Assembly (NCBI GenBank): GCA_964034945.1
Contig: OZ035963.1
Location: 41,377,090 to 41,441,089 of the forward strand
Length of the DNA stretch: 64,000 bases
Direction of reading: 5' to 3'
Source: Chrysopilus asiliformis
Taxonomy: Eukaryota > Arthropoda > Insecta > Diptera > Rhagionidae
The translations under genes and the position numbers were made by a program. Each line of letters opens with the position of its first letter. Positions within the stretch are counted from its first letter, which is position 1. Of this stretch, positions 31,118 to 41,327 are shown piece after piece. The notes under the pieces are model-generated. The model searched no databases. It was not told the origin of the DNA and worked only from the letters and a program-made list of their open reading frames with translations.

Positions 31118-32983
31118 AAAGTCTGTACTGCGGCGTGCCAAACATGAGTTCGACCAAAAGATGAAGCGGAAAATCTTAACCTGCCCGAAAGGGCAAAAAT
31201 CCTTTTGGTCTATGGTGAAAGCGGTAAAAAACAATTTCACAGTATCTTCAACACCTCCACTAATTTGTGATAATGAAGTGGTTGTCGATCCCGTTGGTAA
31301 TGCGAACGTTTTAGCCGCGAAATTTGCAGCTAACTCATGTCTCCCGGAATCCAACCAATTACCGCCCCAACCCACCATCTCGGAGATTGTCTCTCCAAAA
31401 ATTTCCATCCGCAAAAGACAAATAGCTAAAATTCTGCAGAGGATTGACGTAAACAAATCCACAGGACCCGATGGCATTCCCCCCCATGTTTTGAAAAAAT
31501 GTGCCGTCACCTTAGCTGGACCTCTTCGCTCCCTTTTTTACCTTAGCTTCTCTAAGGGGATTTATCCCTCTTCTTGGAAAGCAGCTAATGTCCAGCCCAA
31601 TTCCAAAAAAGGTGACAAATGCGACCCCTCTAATTATAGACCCATAGCTCTGACTTCTGTACTTGCCAAGGTTATGGAGACTCTAATAAATACCAAAATT
31701 ATAAATTTTTTAGAGCGCAATAATTTAACCAACGATTGCCAATATGGCTTTCGTGCGCGCCGCTCCACAGGCGATCTTTTGGTCTGCTTGACCGAGCGGT
31801 GAAGTAAAAGTCTCCATAATTTTGGCGAATCAAAAACAATAGCATTGGACATCTCCAAAGCTTTCGACCGTGTTTGGCATAAAGCTTTGATGGCAAAGAT
31901 ACGAGCTACTGCTCTAAACCCTGCGATTTCCAAATGGATTGAGAGCTACCTTTCTGACCGTTCAATACGGGTTGTATTGGATGGTTATAAATCTGATTTC
32001 TTCAAAATTAACTCTGGTGTCCCTCAAGGCTCAGTTCTAGCTCCTACGCTTTTCTTAATATTTATTAATGATCTATTATCTCTCACTCTCAATCCGCTTT
32101 ACTGTTTCGCTGATGACAGCTCCCTTGACGCCTCCTACCATTTCAGTTCACCTGCCGAATCGAACGCCATTGCAGTTCGATCGAAACGCAGTGAGCAAAT
32201 TAGATCTTTGAATTCTGACTTAAACACAATTCTGACTTGGGGCAGAATCAACCGTGTGGAATTCAACGCATCTAAAACCCAATCAATGCTGTTATCGATG
32301 AAATGCGAAAAAACCCCCGAAACGGTCGAATTTATGAGTGAGTCCATTAGTGACTCAAAAAACATCAGAATGTTGGCATCGAAATAAATGAGAAGCTTCA
32401 ATGGAGTGATAATATTTTCAAAATAGCAAAGGAAGCATCACAGTGCCTAGGCTTCCTGGGACGATGCAAAAAATATTTCGCACCAGTCGACGTCCTAAAC
32501 ATTTACAAAACCTACATTCGACCGAGACTCGAGTACAATTCGCATATTTGGGCTGGAGCCCCAAAAACTGTCCTGCAACTGCTGGGCCGAATTCAAAAAC
32601 GTGCGACCCGACTGATTGGAGACAAGTCTTTGACAGATTCATTACCATCTCTCGAGCATCGTCGCTCTGTTGGGGTACTTAGCATATTCTATAGATATTT
32701 CCATGGGAAATGTTCCACCGAAATTTCCCAACTTATTCCTCCACGGTATATTTTCCCTAGACCCTCTCGTGCAGCTACACGTGCGCACGACTTCTTCCTT
32801 GAGCCTCCCCGCTTTCGTACAGTAAACTTTAGGGGTTCCTTCATTCCGCGAACAACAAGACTTTGGAACAATTTACCATCCGATGTGTTCCCCCCGGACT
32901 ATAACCCGCAGAAGTTCAAGGAGAACATAAATCGGCATCTCCTTTTGTCCTTCCGACCATCCCGAGCCGGGCTTCGGCATTAA
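31118..32983 (+). pseudogene. LINE reverse transcriptase, broken
   Basis: Pieces in order: a pre-RT region (FDQKMKRKILTCPKGQKSFW), NKSTGPDGIPPHVLKK, KKGDKCDPSNYRPIALTSVL and QYGFRARRSTGDL, then a stop at 31800. Next come ALDISKAFDRVWHKAL, GVPQGSVLAPTLFLIFINDL and the active site FADD at 32106-32117, then a frame change near 32386. The C-terminal part reads RPRLEYNSHIWAGAPKTVLQ, RIQKRATRLIGD, HRRSVGVLSIFYRYFHGKC and RTTRLWNNLPSDVFP before the stop at 32981. The catalytic Asp pair is intact. One stop and one frameshift are the only clear lesions. Confidence 0.9.
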
Positions 32984-33040
32984 AGGGTCTTCACCTAAGC
33001 TCTGGCTGGATCTATAAAAAAAAAAAAAAAAAAAAAAAAA
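31118..33040 (+). mobile_element. Non-LTR retrotransposon, 5'-truncated
   Basis: Starts inside ORF2 upstream of the RT and ends in a run of 25 A (33016-33040), the expected form of a 5'-truncated LINE insertion. It landed in or next to a DINE right end. No endonuclease domain or ORF1 remains. The RT and C-terminal parts place it in the large jockey/CR1-like assemblage; I cannot fix the clade by eye. Confidence 0.88.
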
Positions 33041-33403
33041 GTGTTCTTGAGTTTGTTAATTCGAACATCTGGCATCACTAAAATTCGAAGAAAAAATGAG
33101 ACAACCATAGTCACGCTGCCCCATATTTTTGGTATGGAATTGTTCGAGTGCAGCGATCTAGTAGTACGATATCTGTGGCTACTGGCTGTGTCGGGCCAAA
33201 TGCGCTTAAAGGTAGAACCTGAATCGTACATCGATGCGTCCGCCATGCGTGCGTCCGGTTAACAGTTCGAGTAGAATCAACGGGCTGCTATGAGTACTCC
33301 CCTAATAATACGTTTTCCGATGCGGCAGTAGGTCGAATTTCTACTTTTACATGCGGCAACGCACGGAAATGTCATTTCGCAAAAAAGTTTGTTTACGATT
33401 TAA

Positions 33404-33846
33404 CACCGCGTCTTGACCTGGGATTTTTCATCGCAGAGATTTTTGATTGACCAATCAGAGCTCGAGTTGACGGAGGGGAAAAATCCCAGAGAGAAATTTC
33501 TTGAAATCTTGCAATAGCAAAATTTCTTGGAATTTCACAATTCAAGATGGCGGAATCCAAATTCTCCCGACAAGTAATTGCGAAAATAACTAATTTTTAC
33601 AAAATACGATACAAAAAGCTTTGGAAGAGAATATATAACATTAAGGGGTTTTTCTTTTCGTCTGTTCTTCTGTTTCAGCCTTTTCAATTTCACGTATTGC
33701 ATTAATTACGAGAGCGGCGACTGGGTGTTTTTTTCATTGCCAATTTGAGAAATAAAATTTCAAGAGATTTTCGGCCCAGATGTCAAAAAAATCTCATTGC
33801 GGTGAGATATTTCTTCGGATGAAAAATTGTTAATCAAGACGTGGTG
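33404..33846 (+). mobile_element. Harbinger-type MITE (CACCGCG family), copy 2
   Basis: CACCGCGTCTTGACC at 33404 and AATCAAGACGTGGTG ending 33846, flanked by TAA (33401-33403, 33847-33849). 443 bp. The interior closely follows copies 1 and 3, including ATTCAAGATGGCGGAATCC and GCGGTGAGATATTTCTTC. Confidence 0.9.
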
Positions 33847-34191
33847 TAAGCAATTTAAGTATGGAACAAATTGAAAGTAATTGTTTCGACGATAAACTAA
33901 TAGAAGAAGTGCAAAACAATGAATTAACTCCAGATTCGTTGCCGTACCCAACTGTCACCGCATCGAACTGTCAACCGGACGTACGCATGACGGACGCATC
34001 GATGTACGATTCAAGCCTGAGTTACATTGCGACGACAAGGCGACACGAGACGTCGACGAGAGTCGCGCGACATTGTCGTTATCGTCATCCAAGTTACATT
34101 ACCAGAGCTGCGAGTGCGCGACAAACAATCCCATAACCTAACAAATTTTTTTGAAAGTAAAAGATGAGTATGCAGAAAGTAAAGAAAATAT

Positions 34192-34608
34192 CTGTACCCC
34201 AAAGGTAAACTGTCGTAACTGACATTTTGCAAATTTTACAGGAGAGCCATTTTTAGTTCGGAATTGCAATTTTTATTGTGTATGATTTTCGGTAATTATT
34301 TGAAACTTTTGTAGTTTATTTTATTTTAGGACATTGTTTAAACAAAATATTAGTTGATATATAAATTTGTAATGAGTGGGGGAGCAGTTACAACCTTTTA
34401 TCTCTAACCATTTTGCTTCATCCGGAGCAGTTAGAACCTTTAACTGTAACGAGTTTGCTTCACCATATAGTCAAATTAGACATTATAATCATTACTGTAT
34501 AGATACGATACTTTGCCAATTAAAAATATACGTTCCCACAATGTAGTTTCAACAATAACCCCAAAATCGCGGTTTTGTCAGTTACGACAGTTTACCTCTG
34601 GGGTACAG
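34192..34608. mobile_element. MITE with ATAT duplication
   Basis: CTGTACCCCAAAGGTAAACT at 34192 pairs with inverted AGTTTACCTCTGGGGTACAG ending 34608, continuing through GTCGTAACTGACA. ATAT flanks both sides (34188-34191, 34609-34612). Inside, about 34382-34480 contains two units with GAGCAGTTANAACCTTT. A 4-bp ATAT duplication matches that of the 49110-53136 element, but the ends differ. Confidence 0.75.
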
Positions 34609-34775
34609 ATATTGTTATATGCATTATAAAAACAATTTAATTTAAATTTTTAATTTTTTCCAATTCCTTTGTGATTGATTTTCAAAGAATTTATATTGTT
34701 TCTTGTCAAAATCTGGTCCCTCTTGACCACTTGCTCCCTTGATTTTTTTTATGCTTCTTTGGAATTGGTCTCTTA

Positions 34776-34940
34776 GAGCCTGTTTACACACAGATTGGGC
34801 ATGAACATGGGACTGAACGATACTGTCAAAATGTAGGCAAGACGAGGAGGTGGGGATGTCCCCCACTTCCTCGTCTTGCCTACATTTTGACAGTATCGTT
34901 CAGTCCCATGTTCATGCCCAATCTGTGTGTAAACAGGCTC
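34776..34940. mobile_element. Short Harbinger-type MITE, almost a pure hairpin
   Basis: GAGCCTGTTTACACACAGAT at 34776 and its inverse ending 34940 form arms of about 75 bases around a short centre with GGTGGGGATGTCCCCCACT. TTA flanks at 34773-34775 and 34941-34943. 165 bp, non-coding. Confidence 0.9.
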
Positions 34941-34963
34941 TTAGAGACTTCCATGCCATTTTA

Positions 34964-35532
34964 AAGGGTGGTTAAATTTTAAGGGCCGATGTTGAATGTG
35001 AACCACACCTAAACGTAAAGTTTTTTTCTGCATTTCATTTGACATTTCTCAATTTCAGACTAACTCAATTTGAACCATGGAAAGATACACAATCGAGCAA
35101 TGCGTTAAAGTTATTCAGGCTTATTATGAAAATGGGCGATCAATTTTCGAAGAAAATCATCTTCAGTGATGAGCCACATTTTCACCTCAGTGGATTCGTC
35201 AATAAGCAGAACAGCCGCATTTGGGCGAATGATAATCCAAGAGTGATTGTCGAAAAACCAATGCACCCACAAAGAGTGACTGTTTGGTGCGGTTTATGGG
35301 CTGGCGGCATCATCGGGCCGTATTTCACGAAGTGCACGATATGCATTTTGATTTGAACGCCCATTTTCATAATAAGCCTGAATAACTTTAACGCGTTGCT
35401 CGATTGTGTATCTTTCCATGGTTCAAATTGAGTTAGTCTGAAATTGAGAAATGTCAAATGAAATGCAGAAAAAAACTTGACGTTTAGGTGTGGTTCACAT
35501 TCAACATCGGCCCTTAAAATTTAACCACCCTT
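34964..35532. mobile_element. Fold-back mariner-like element, copy A
   Basis: AAGGGTGGTTAAATTTTAAG at 34964 and its inverse ending 35532, with TA on both sides. Each arm (about 190 bp) carries not only the terminal repeat but the transposase start (MERYTIEQ...), in opposite orientation. Between them is a short middle piece of transposase (IIFSDEPHFHLSGFVNKQNS to GLWAGGIIGPYF). The true 3' end of the element is missing. Copy B is at 37075-38008. Confidence 0.88.
35039..35356 (+). pseudogene. Mariner-like transposase, deleted
   Basis: The start codon at 35078 gives the N-terminal MERYTIEQ, joined after about 25 residues to the DDE region: FSKKIIFSDEPHFHLSGF (first catalytic Asp) and RVTVWCGLWAGGIIGPYF. 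It then runs into the inverted arm and stops. The DNA-binding middle and the last two catalytic residues are gone. Confidence 0.75.
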
Positions 35533-35940
35533 TACAAGTTTTGTCTAAATTCAAACCATTATAAAACCAAAATTTATTAAATTTATTAATAACATTACCG
35601 TGAGAATTTATTTGCTTCGCAATTTCAAGCCACACACCATCTCTCCACTCGTAGTTTTTATAGAGTTTGCTCCGTTTATCAAATATTTTGGGTTTATTTT
35701 TCACTAAATTAATCATTTTGTCCAATTGCTCGCTCTATAATTTCTGCATTTTGATAAAATTGCCAATTTTTCACCAAAAGAGAGCAACTCAAACACAATT
35801 AACCTAACCAAACATTTCAACTGTCATCACATGTCGTCGCGACAAAAGTTCAATTTTTCGAACTTTGGTGGCGTTGTCGTGTCGCTGTCGTCGCAATGTA
35901 ATCAATTCAATACAAAAGCATACATTGAAAATTACTTTGA
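35533..35940. other. Right half of the TCA-flanked element, no gene recognised
   Basis: AT-rich sequence between the fold-back mariner and the right inverted repeat. The minus-strand frame at 35501-35725 (KINSHGNVINKFNKFWFYNG) is not recognised, though the WRDGVWLEIAKQI stretch is faintly Myb/MADF-like. Confidence 0.35.
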
Positions 35941-36054
35941 CAAGTCCGACGAGTCTCGTCGACGTCTCGTGTCGCCTTGTCGTCGCAATGTAACTCAGGC
36001 TTCAGGTTCTAGCTTAATTTGTCTTCAATACGCGTATACATAGCGCGATATTAC

Positions 36055-36403
36055 ACACGGCAACTTTCGGGCTTACTTAAGCCGATTTTCGGGAGAAACG
36101 TCTGAGGAGGGAAAAGTTGCCACTCGAAATCATGGCTTATCGACAATCTGCATACATGCAAAGCGTGTGAACCGGTTTGAGAAAAGTAGTAGGCAGAAAT
36201 AATTTTCGTTCTGACCGTTAGCAGGTAAAGATCTTGGGAAGTATATGAACAGCAGCAATTTCAATGGTTTGAGTCCACACACACCCATGTAAACTTGTGT
36301 AGCATATGCAAACAGGATTGGCTTATTTAAGCCACAAATGTAAGCACATTGGCTTATTAAGCCCAAAAGTTGCCGGCTTACTTAAGCCAAATGTAATCTG
36401 ACG
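36055..36403. repeat. GGCTTANNTAAGCC palindrome cluster, probable MITE
   Basis: GGCTTACTTAAGCC (about 36071), GGCTTATTTAAGCC (about 36321), GGCTTATTAAGCC (about 36351) and GGCTTACTTAAGCC (about 36375) repeat within 350 bp. GGCAACTTTCGGGCTTA near the left and AAAAGTTGCCGGCTTA near the right suggest diverged ends in mixed orientation. No coding sequence. Confidence 0.6.
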
Positions 36404-36446
36404 CATAGGTCTGTTCGATATGAGTCCTGGACTTACTCCGAACTTA

Positions 36447-36889
36447 CACCGCGTCTTGATTAACTATTTTTCATCCGAAGAAATATCTCACCGCAATGAG
36501 ATTTTTTTGACAGCTGGGCCGAAAATCTCTTGAAATTTAGTACTCAAAATGCCGATGAAAAGAAAACACATAGTCGCCGCTCTCGCAATTAATGCAATAC
36601 GTGAAATTGAAAAGGCTGAAACAGAAGAACAGACGAAAAGAAAAACCTCTTAATGTATATATTCTCTTCCAAAGCTTTTTGTATCGTATTTTGTAAAAAT
36701 TAGTTATTTTCGCAATTACTTGTCGGGAGAAATTGGATTCCGCCATCTTGAATTGTGAAATTCCAAGAAATTTTGCTATTGCAAGATTTCAAGAAATTTC
36801 TCTCTGGGATTTTTCGCCTCCGTCAACTCGAGCTCTGATTGGTCAATCAAAAATCTCTGCGATGAAAAATCCCAGGTCAAGACGCGGTG
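36447..36889 (-). mobile_element. Harbinger-type MITE (CACCGCG family), copy 3
   Basis: CACCGCGTCTTGATTAAC at 36447 and GGTCAAGACGCGGTG ending 36889, flanked by TTA (36444-36446 and 36890-36892). 443 bp like copy 2, in the opposite orientation. The minus-strand frame 36537-36746 is a family feature without a known domain. Confidence 0.9.
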
Positions 36890-37074
36890 TTACTCTTGCT
36901 TTTAGCTGAAGTAAACAGAAATAACCTCTCTTTTACAGTGTTGGGAAGTTAAGAAAAATTTATAAAATGTGTAATTATGAAAATTTATATGTTGAAAATC
37001 ATGACGGAGAATTTCGAGTATACCAAGTTGAGCGGAAGTTTACAAAACAGGTTTCATGAAATACATTTAATATA

Positions 37075-38008
37075 AAGGGTGGTTAAATTTTAAGGGCCGA
37101 TGTTGAATGTGAACCACACCTAAACGTCAGGTTTTTTTCTGCATTTCATTTGACATTTCTCAATTTCAGACTAACTCAATTTGAACCATGGAAAGATACA
37201 CAATCGAGCAACGCGTTAAAGTTATTCAGGCTTATTATGAAAATGGGCGTTCAAATAAAAATGCATATCGTGCACTTCGTGCCGCCAGCCCATAAACCGC
37301 ACCAAACAGTCACTCTTTGTGGGTGCATTGGTTTTTCGACAATCACTCTTGGATTATCATTCGCCCAAATGCGGCTGTTCTGCTTATTGACGAATCCACT
37401 GAGGTGAAAATGTGCCTCATCACTGAAGATGATTTTCTTCGAAAATTGATCATCCACTGTTGCCATTTCTTGCCACCATTCTGACCATTGACGACGCTTG
37501 AAATTGTCAAGAGGCTTTAGTTCTTGAGTCAATTGCACCTTGTAAGCGTGTAAATGCAAGTCTTTATGCATAATGTTCATCAACGACGAGCGTGGGAGGT
37601 GCAATTGTTGGGCACGACGACGAGTTGAGGTGGACGGCTCTTCAGCCACACTATCGCGAACAGCAGCAATATTTTCTGCAGTACGAGCTGTACGAGCATG
37701 CACTGGTGTTTTCACATCTCCTACAGACCCGGTTTGCTCAAATTTTTGCACGATTTTTCCGATTGTACGCACATTTGGACGATTAAATTGACCGAAAAAA
37801 TCACGAAGTGCACGATATGCATTTTGATTTGAACGCCCATTTTCATAATAAGCTTGAATAACTTTAACGCGTTGCTCGATTGTGTATCTTTCCATGGTTC
37901 AAATTGAGTTAGTCTGAAATTGAGAAATGTCAAATGAAATGCAGAAAAAAACTTGACGTTTAGGTGTGGTTCACATTCAACATCGGCCCTTAAAATTTAA
38001 CCACCCTT
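37075..38008 (-). mobile_element. Fold-back mariner-like element, copy B
   Basis: AAGGGTGGTTAAATTTTAAG at 37075 and its inverse ending 38008, with TA on both sides. The arms of about 200 bp both contain the transposase start codon and first 30 residues, pointing inward from each end. The right arm continues into the 214-residue frame; the left arm is a second, truncated 5' end. The native 3' end is absent. Confidence 0.9.
37251..37895 (-). pseudogene. Mariner-like transposase, 3' part replaced
   Basis: The frame starts MERYTIEQRVKVIQAYYENG (first helix-turn-helix). It continues NAYRALRDFFGQFNRPNVRT, a SVGDVKTPVHARTARTAENI linker, a second HTH with RRRAQQLHLPRSSLMNIMHK, and NFKRRQWSEWW. The catalytic domain has the first Asp in IIFSDEAHFHLSGFVNKQNS and goes on to RVTVWCGLWAGG, where the sequence switches into the inverted arm and stops. 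The second Asp and the final acidic residue are missing. Otherwise undamaged, so recent. Confidence 0.88.
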
Positions 38009-38127
38009 TATTAAAGGACAGTTCAAACGTGACTTACTCTGAACTTACTCCAAGTTGTTCGATAAAAACAAATTCAGAGTAAGAAAATCCGCCATTTTGT
38101 GGAGTAAAGTGAAAATACTCGGAGTAA

Positions 38128-38761
38128 AGGCTTAACTATAATCGACATAAGAACGCATATGTAGCTGCATATGTCATTTCCAGAATAAGAAAGTCAGTGT
38201 TAATACCCACAATAGGCATATGTCAAGAGTGTTGCCACTTTCAAACCTTCGTTAAACATTCGTTAAGCATGAATAATTCGATACAAAGGGAACTGGCATA
38301 TGTAAATAGTGAACATAACCTAAAATTTTTCCAAAAAGGGACTCAAGCAGGACAACAGATAGTCAAAGACATTTGTGGTCATTCTCGTGTGAATAAAAAA
38401 TTGATCCGGATCAAGCCTTTTTACTTTTAAGAAGGTGACTACGTAGTATCCGTGCGTTTTCCTGTCGCGATTGATTTCTCGTACATAACATGAACGCTTC
38501 TTTCTGCCGTATTCATCCAGTTCATCTTTCAGGTCACTTAATTATTTTAAGCACTTCACAATTTCAAATATTTCTTTAATTTTTTTCAATTCACTCATTT
38601 TTTCCTTCAACTTTGTCAATTACTATCGAGAAAAATTTAACTTTACTTATGTCAGTCTATGCCTATTATGGTTAGCTTTTATGTTGACAGCTATGCATGT
38701 CAACATTCGTTGGGAATTTGACATTTACATATGCGTTCTTATGTCGATTATAGTTAAGCCT
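38128..38761 (-). mobile_element. Harbinger deletion derivative, dimer copy A
   Basis: Same family as 22344-24236, reverse orientation, 634 bp, TAA at 38125-38127 and, shared with copy B, at 38762-38764. It has the TTATTTTAAGC variant that puts a stop in the fragment frame, as in 22344-22962, yet keeps the 15-base segment that copy lacks. Confidence 0.9.
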
Positions 38762-38764
38762 TAA

Positions 38765-39383
38765 AGGCTTAACTATAATCGACATAAGAACGCATATGTA
38801 GCTGCATATGTCATTTCCAGAATAAGAAAGTCAGTGTTAATACCCACAATAGGCATATGTCAAGAGTGTTGCCACTTTCAAACCTTCGTTAAACATTCGT
38901 TAAGCATGAATAATTCGATACAAATGGAACTGGCATATGTAAATAGTGAACATAACCTAAAATTTTTCCAAAAAGGGACTCAAGCAAGACAACAGATAGT
39001 CAAAGACAGTCAAAGACAAAAATTGATCCGGATCAAGCCTTTTTACTTTTAAGAAGGTGACTACGTAGTATCCGTGCGTTTTCCTGTCGCGATTGATTTC
39101 TCGTACATAACATGAACGCTTCTTTCTGCCGTATTCATCCAGTTCATCTTTCAGGTCACTTAATTCTTTTAAGCACTTCACAATTTCAAATATTTCTTTA
39201 ATTTTTTTCAATTCACTCATTTTTTCCTTCAACTTTGTCAATTACTATCGAGAAAAATTTAACTTTACTTATGTCAGTCTATGCCTATTATGGTTAGCTT
39301 TTATGTTGACAGCTATGCATGTCAACATTCGTTGGGAATTTGACATTTACATATGCGTTCTTATGTCGATTATAGTTAAGCCT
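38765..39383 (-). mobile_element. Harbinger deletion derivative, dimer copy B
   Basis: 619 bp with TAA at 39384-39386. It lacks the 15-base segment, like 22344-22962, but has the open KEL variant, so the 94-residue N-terminal Harbinger fragment (38957-39241) is uninterrupted. It carries SCYVREINRDRKTHGYYVVT and FDYLLSCLSPFLEKF. Confidence 0.9.
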
Positions 39384-39415
39384 TAAGTCCAGGACTTATA
39401 TCGAACAAACCTCAT

Positions 39416-39689
39416 AAGTTACTAAAGCAGCTTCGCTAAGAAGTTGTACAACAAGTTGCAACGTCTGTAGGACGATTAAAAATCCCATTTTTTAGCTTCC
39501 TAAACCAGGTTTCCCCTTAAATGTCAAAAATATCTTCAGTCCACAGTTTTTTTGCTTTGAAGGTTTCCCACAAGAAATTTGATTTTGTTGTTTTAAAATT
39601 AATTTGAAGTGTGCATGTGCATCGTTAAAATTAAGTTTAAAGTAAATGTCGAAGAATGCTACCGATTTCTCTTTAACTAAGACAAAATA
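39416..39689 (+). promoter_or_regulatory. Upstream region of the ZAD gene
   Basis: This 270-bp stretch lies between the CAT-flanked transposon stack and the gene's start codon. I see no clear TATA box. The first ATG is preceded by GACAAAATA. If the transposon stack is a recent insertion it sits very close to the promoter. Promoter position is inferred from location only. Confidence 0.3.
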
Positions 39690-41327
39690 ATGGAAAACTT
39701 CCGACTCTGTCGAATATGCATTACGGAGTCCCCAGTGATGATGTCAATTTTTGGTGAAGATGCGTTATGGGAAAAAATATCATCGTTTGCCCAAGTTCAT
39801 GTACTGTTATGTTGATTACTGTTTTAAATTCAATCACTTACCAAATATTTATTGCTAAAATTTGGGTAAATAAGAATTTTAATTAAAATTAAATTTTCTC
39901 AGATCGTCGAGGGAGATAATTTGCCGCAACAGATATGTATGATATGCGCTAAAAGTGCTATGAATGCCTACATATTTAAACATAAATGCGAGGAAGCCGA
40001 TCGTTTCTTTCGCCAGCAAGTTGGAATCCCGGATGCTGATGAACCATGGATTTCTAATTCTACAGCTCAGAGTCTAGGAGACGCCGAGGAGGATTCTTAT
40101 CATTTGGTACATCAATCGATAAGAGGCCAGCAAAATTTTCCTGTATTAATTGAACCATCCGTATCCAAAGACAATCTTTGTGGCTCGGGGGGTAATACAG
40201 ATAATGACGACCACTATGATTTGCCTTTAATACCAGAGATAGAAATTCATACGCCAATCATTGAGGAAGATATTAAACCTATTGTAACTTCTAGGGGATA
40301 CCAATGTAATATTTGTTTTGAATTCTTTGCAATGAAAGCGATTCTGAAACATCATGTTAAACAATGTCATCTGAATATGGATCGAATCTACGAATGCTTT
40401 GATTGCAAAAAGAATTACACATCGCAAAGATTCCTTGAGAAGCATGTCCGCATGAGAAGTTGTTTCAAACAAAAAGTCGAAGATAGGTGCGTAATCCTAA
40501 TAAGCTACAACAAAAATAAATGATTTACGGTCGATTTATTTGCAGAGAAGTTAAATGTTCCGGATGCGACGTAATGTTTTCATCGGAAAATCACTTTGAG
40601 TGGCACAAAAAATCTGGATTGTGTGGAAAAACGAATGATCCATCGTAATTTTTTTCTTAAATATAAAAAGATTTGGTCTAATTAAATAAATATTTTAGTA
40701 TTTTACTATCATTTGATTCCTTTGGAATAATCGATTCACAATCGGAAGAAAAAGGAGAACCTTTTTGTGATGAAAGTCGCCCAGAACTTGAAAAAACTCC
40801 GATAAAAAATAGAAGAAAGTAAATAATATCGCATATATTTTTATTTAAAAAATTGTTCTTAATTTTTCTTAAATAGAATATTTCGACCTAAGAAAATCAA
40901 GAGAGCTGGAGTCAAAATCAAATTGGAGTCACGCGCTGCGCTGGCTGAGACCTTAATCCAAGAAAATGCTTCAACTCCTAAATTAGCTAAAGAACTTAAT
41001 ATATCACGAACTATCGCTTGGCAATTAAGGAAAACTCTTATCAATAGTGTCAGTATAAATCGTATATCGAACACTATTGATTCTTCAGACATTCCAATAT
41101 CTACAAGAGATACCACTTTTGTAAACTCTTCTCATAATTTCATTCAAAAACGCATCTCAGAGAAGAATAGCCCAATAAACGAAGAAAAAAAAAATTTGGC
41201 TGCTACTGTATCATTGCCACAGGACGAATGTGATTATAATTTTGAAGAACAAGATTCGGATGAAGAAGAATGCAATGAAGGCTATGATTCCGAGAATTAT
41301 AGTCCAACCGATATTAAGTCTAGGTAA
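39690..41327 (+). CDS. ZAD and C2H2 zinc-finger transcription factor, five exons
   Basis: Exons 39690-39800, 39903-40486, 40546-40644, 40699-40818 and 40877-41327 join in phase across GT-AG introns of 54-102 bp to give 454 residues. The N-terminus is a zinc-finger-associated domain: CRIC at residues 7-10 and, across the first intron, CMIC with a later HKC..AD. An acidic linker follows. Then come fingers YQCNICFEFFAMKAILKHH, YECFDCKKNYTSQRFLEKHV and VKCSGCDVMFSSENHFEWHK, the last two ending in Cys rather than His. Exon 5 is basic, then has a possible helix-turn-helix (TPKLAKELNISRTIAWQLRK) and an acidic tail (EEQDSDEEECNEGYD). ZAD proteins are nuclear DNA-binding factors, greatly expanded in insects; the target is unknown. 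TCTAGGTAAAT at the end is also a good splice donor, so further exons are possible. Confidence 0.85.

Larger units (their letters stand above)
34014..36001. mobile_element. Element with 65-bp TIRs and TCA duplication
   Basis: AGCCTGAGTTACATTGCGAC at 34014 and inverted GTCGCAATGTAACTCAGGCT ending 36001, with complementarity extending through GACAAGGCGACACGAGACGT. TCA flanks both sides (34011-34013 and 36002-36004). No transposase of its own is visible; it holds an ATAT-flanked MITE, a TTA-flanked MITE and a fold-back mariner. Confidence 0.85.
33210..36030. mobile_element. Palindromic element, outermost of a nested stack
   Basis: GAATCGTACATCGATGCGTC (left arm, about 33224) is inverted at about 33992-34011. 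The left arm's upstream sequence TAGAACCTGAA reappears inverted at 36002-36014 (TCAGGTTCTAG), beyond a second insertion. Removing 33404-33846 and 34014-36001 leaves a compact inverted-repeat element of about 390 bp. Its outer limits and duplication are unclear. Confidence 0.55.
36407..39412. mobile_element. Outer element with CAT duplication hosting three others
   Basis: AGGTCTGTTCGATATGAGTC at 36407 pairs with inverted GACTTATATCGAACAAACCT ending about 39412; the pairing continues over CTGGACTTA. CAT precedes the left end (36404-36406) and follows the right end (39413-39415). TTACTCCGAACTTA-like motifs recur at about 36434 and 38040. Inside are a CACCGCG MITE, a fold-back mariner and a Harbinger dimer. 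Removing them leaves under 1 kb with no gene. Confidence 0.7.
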
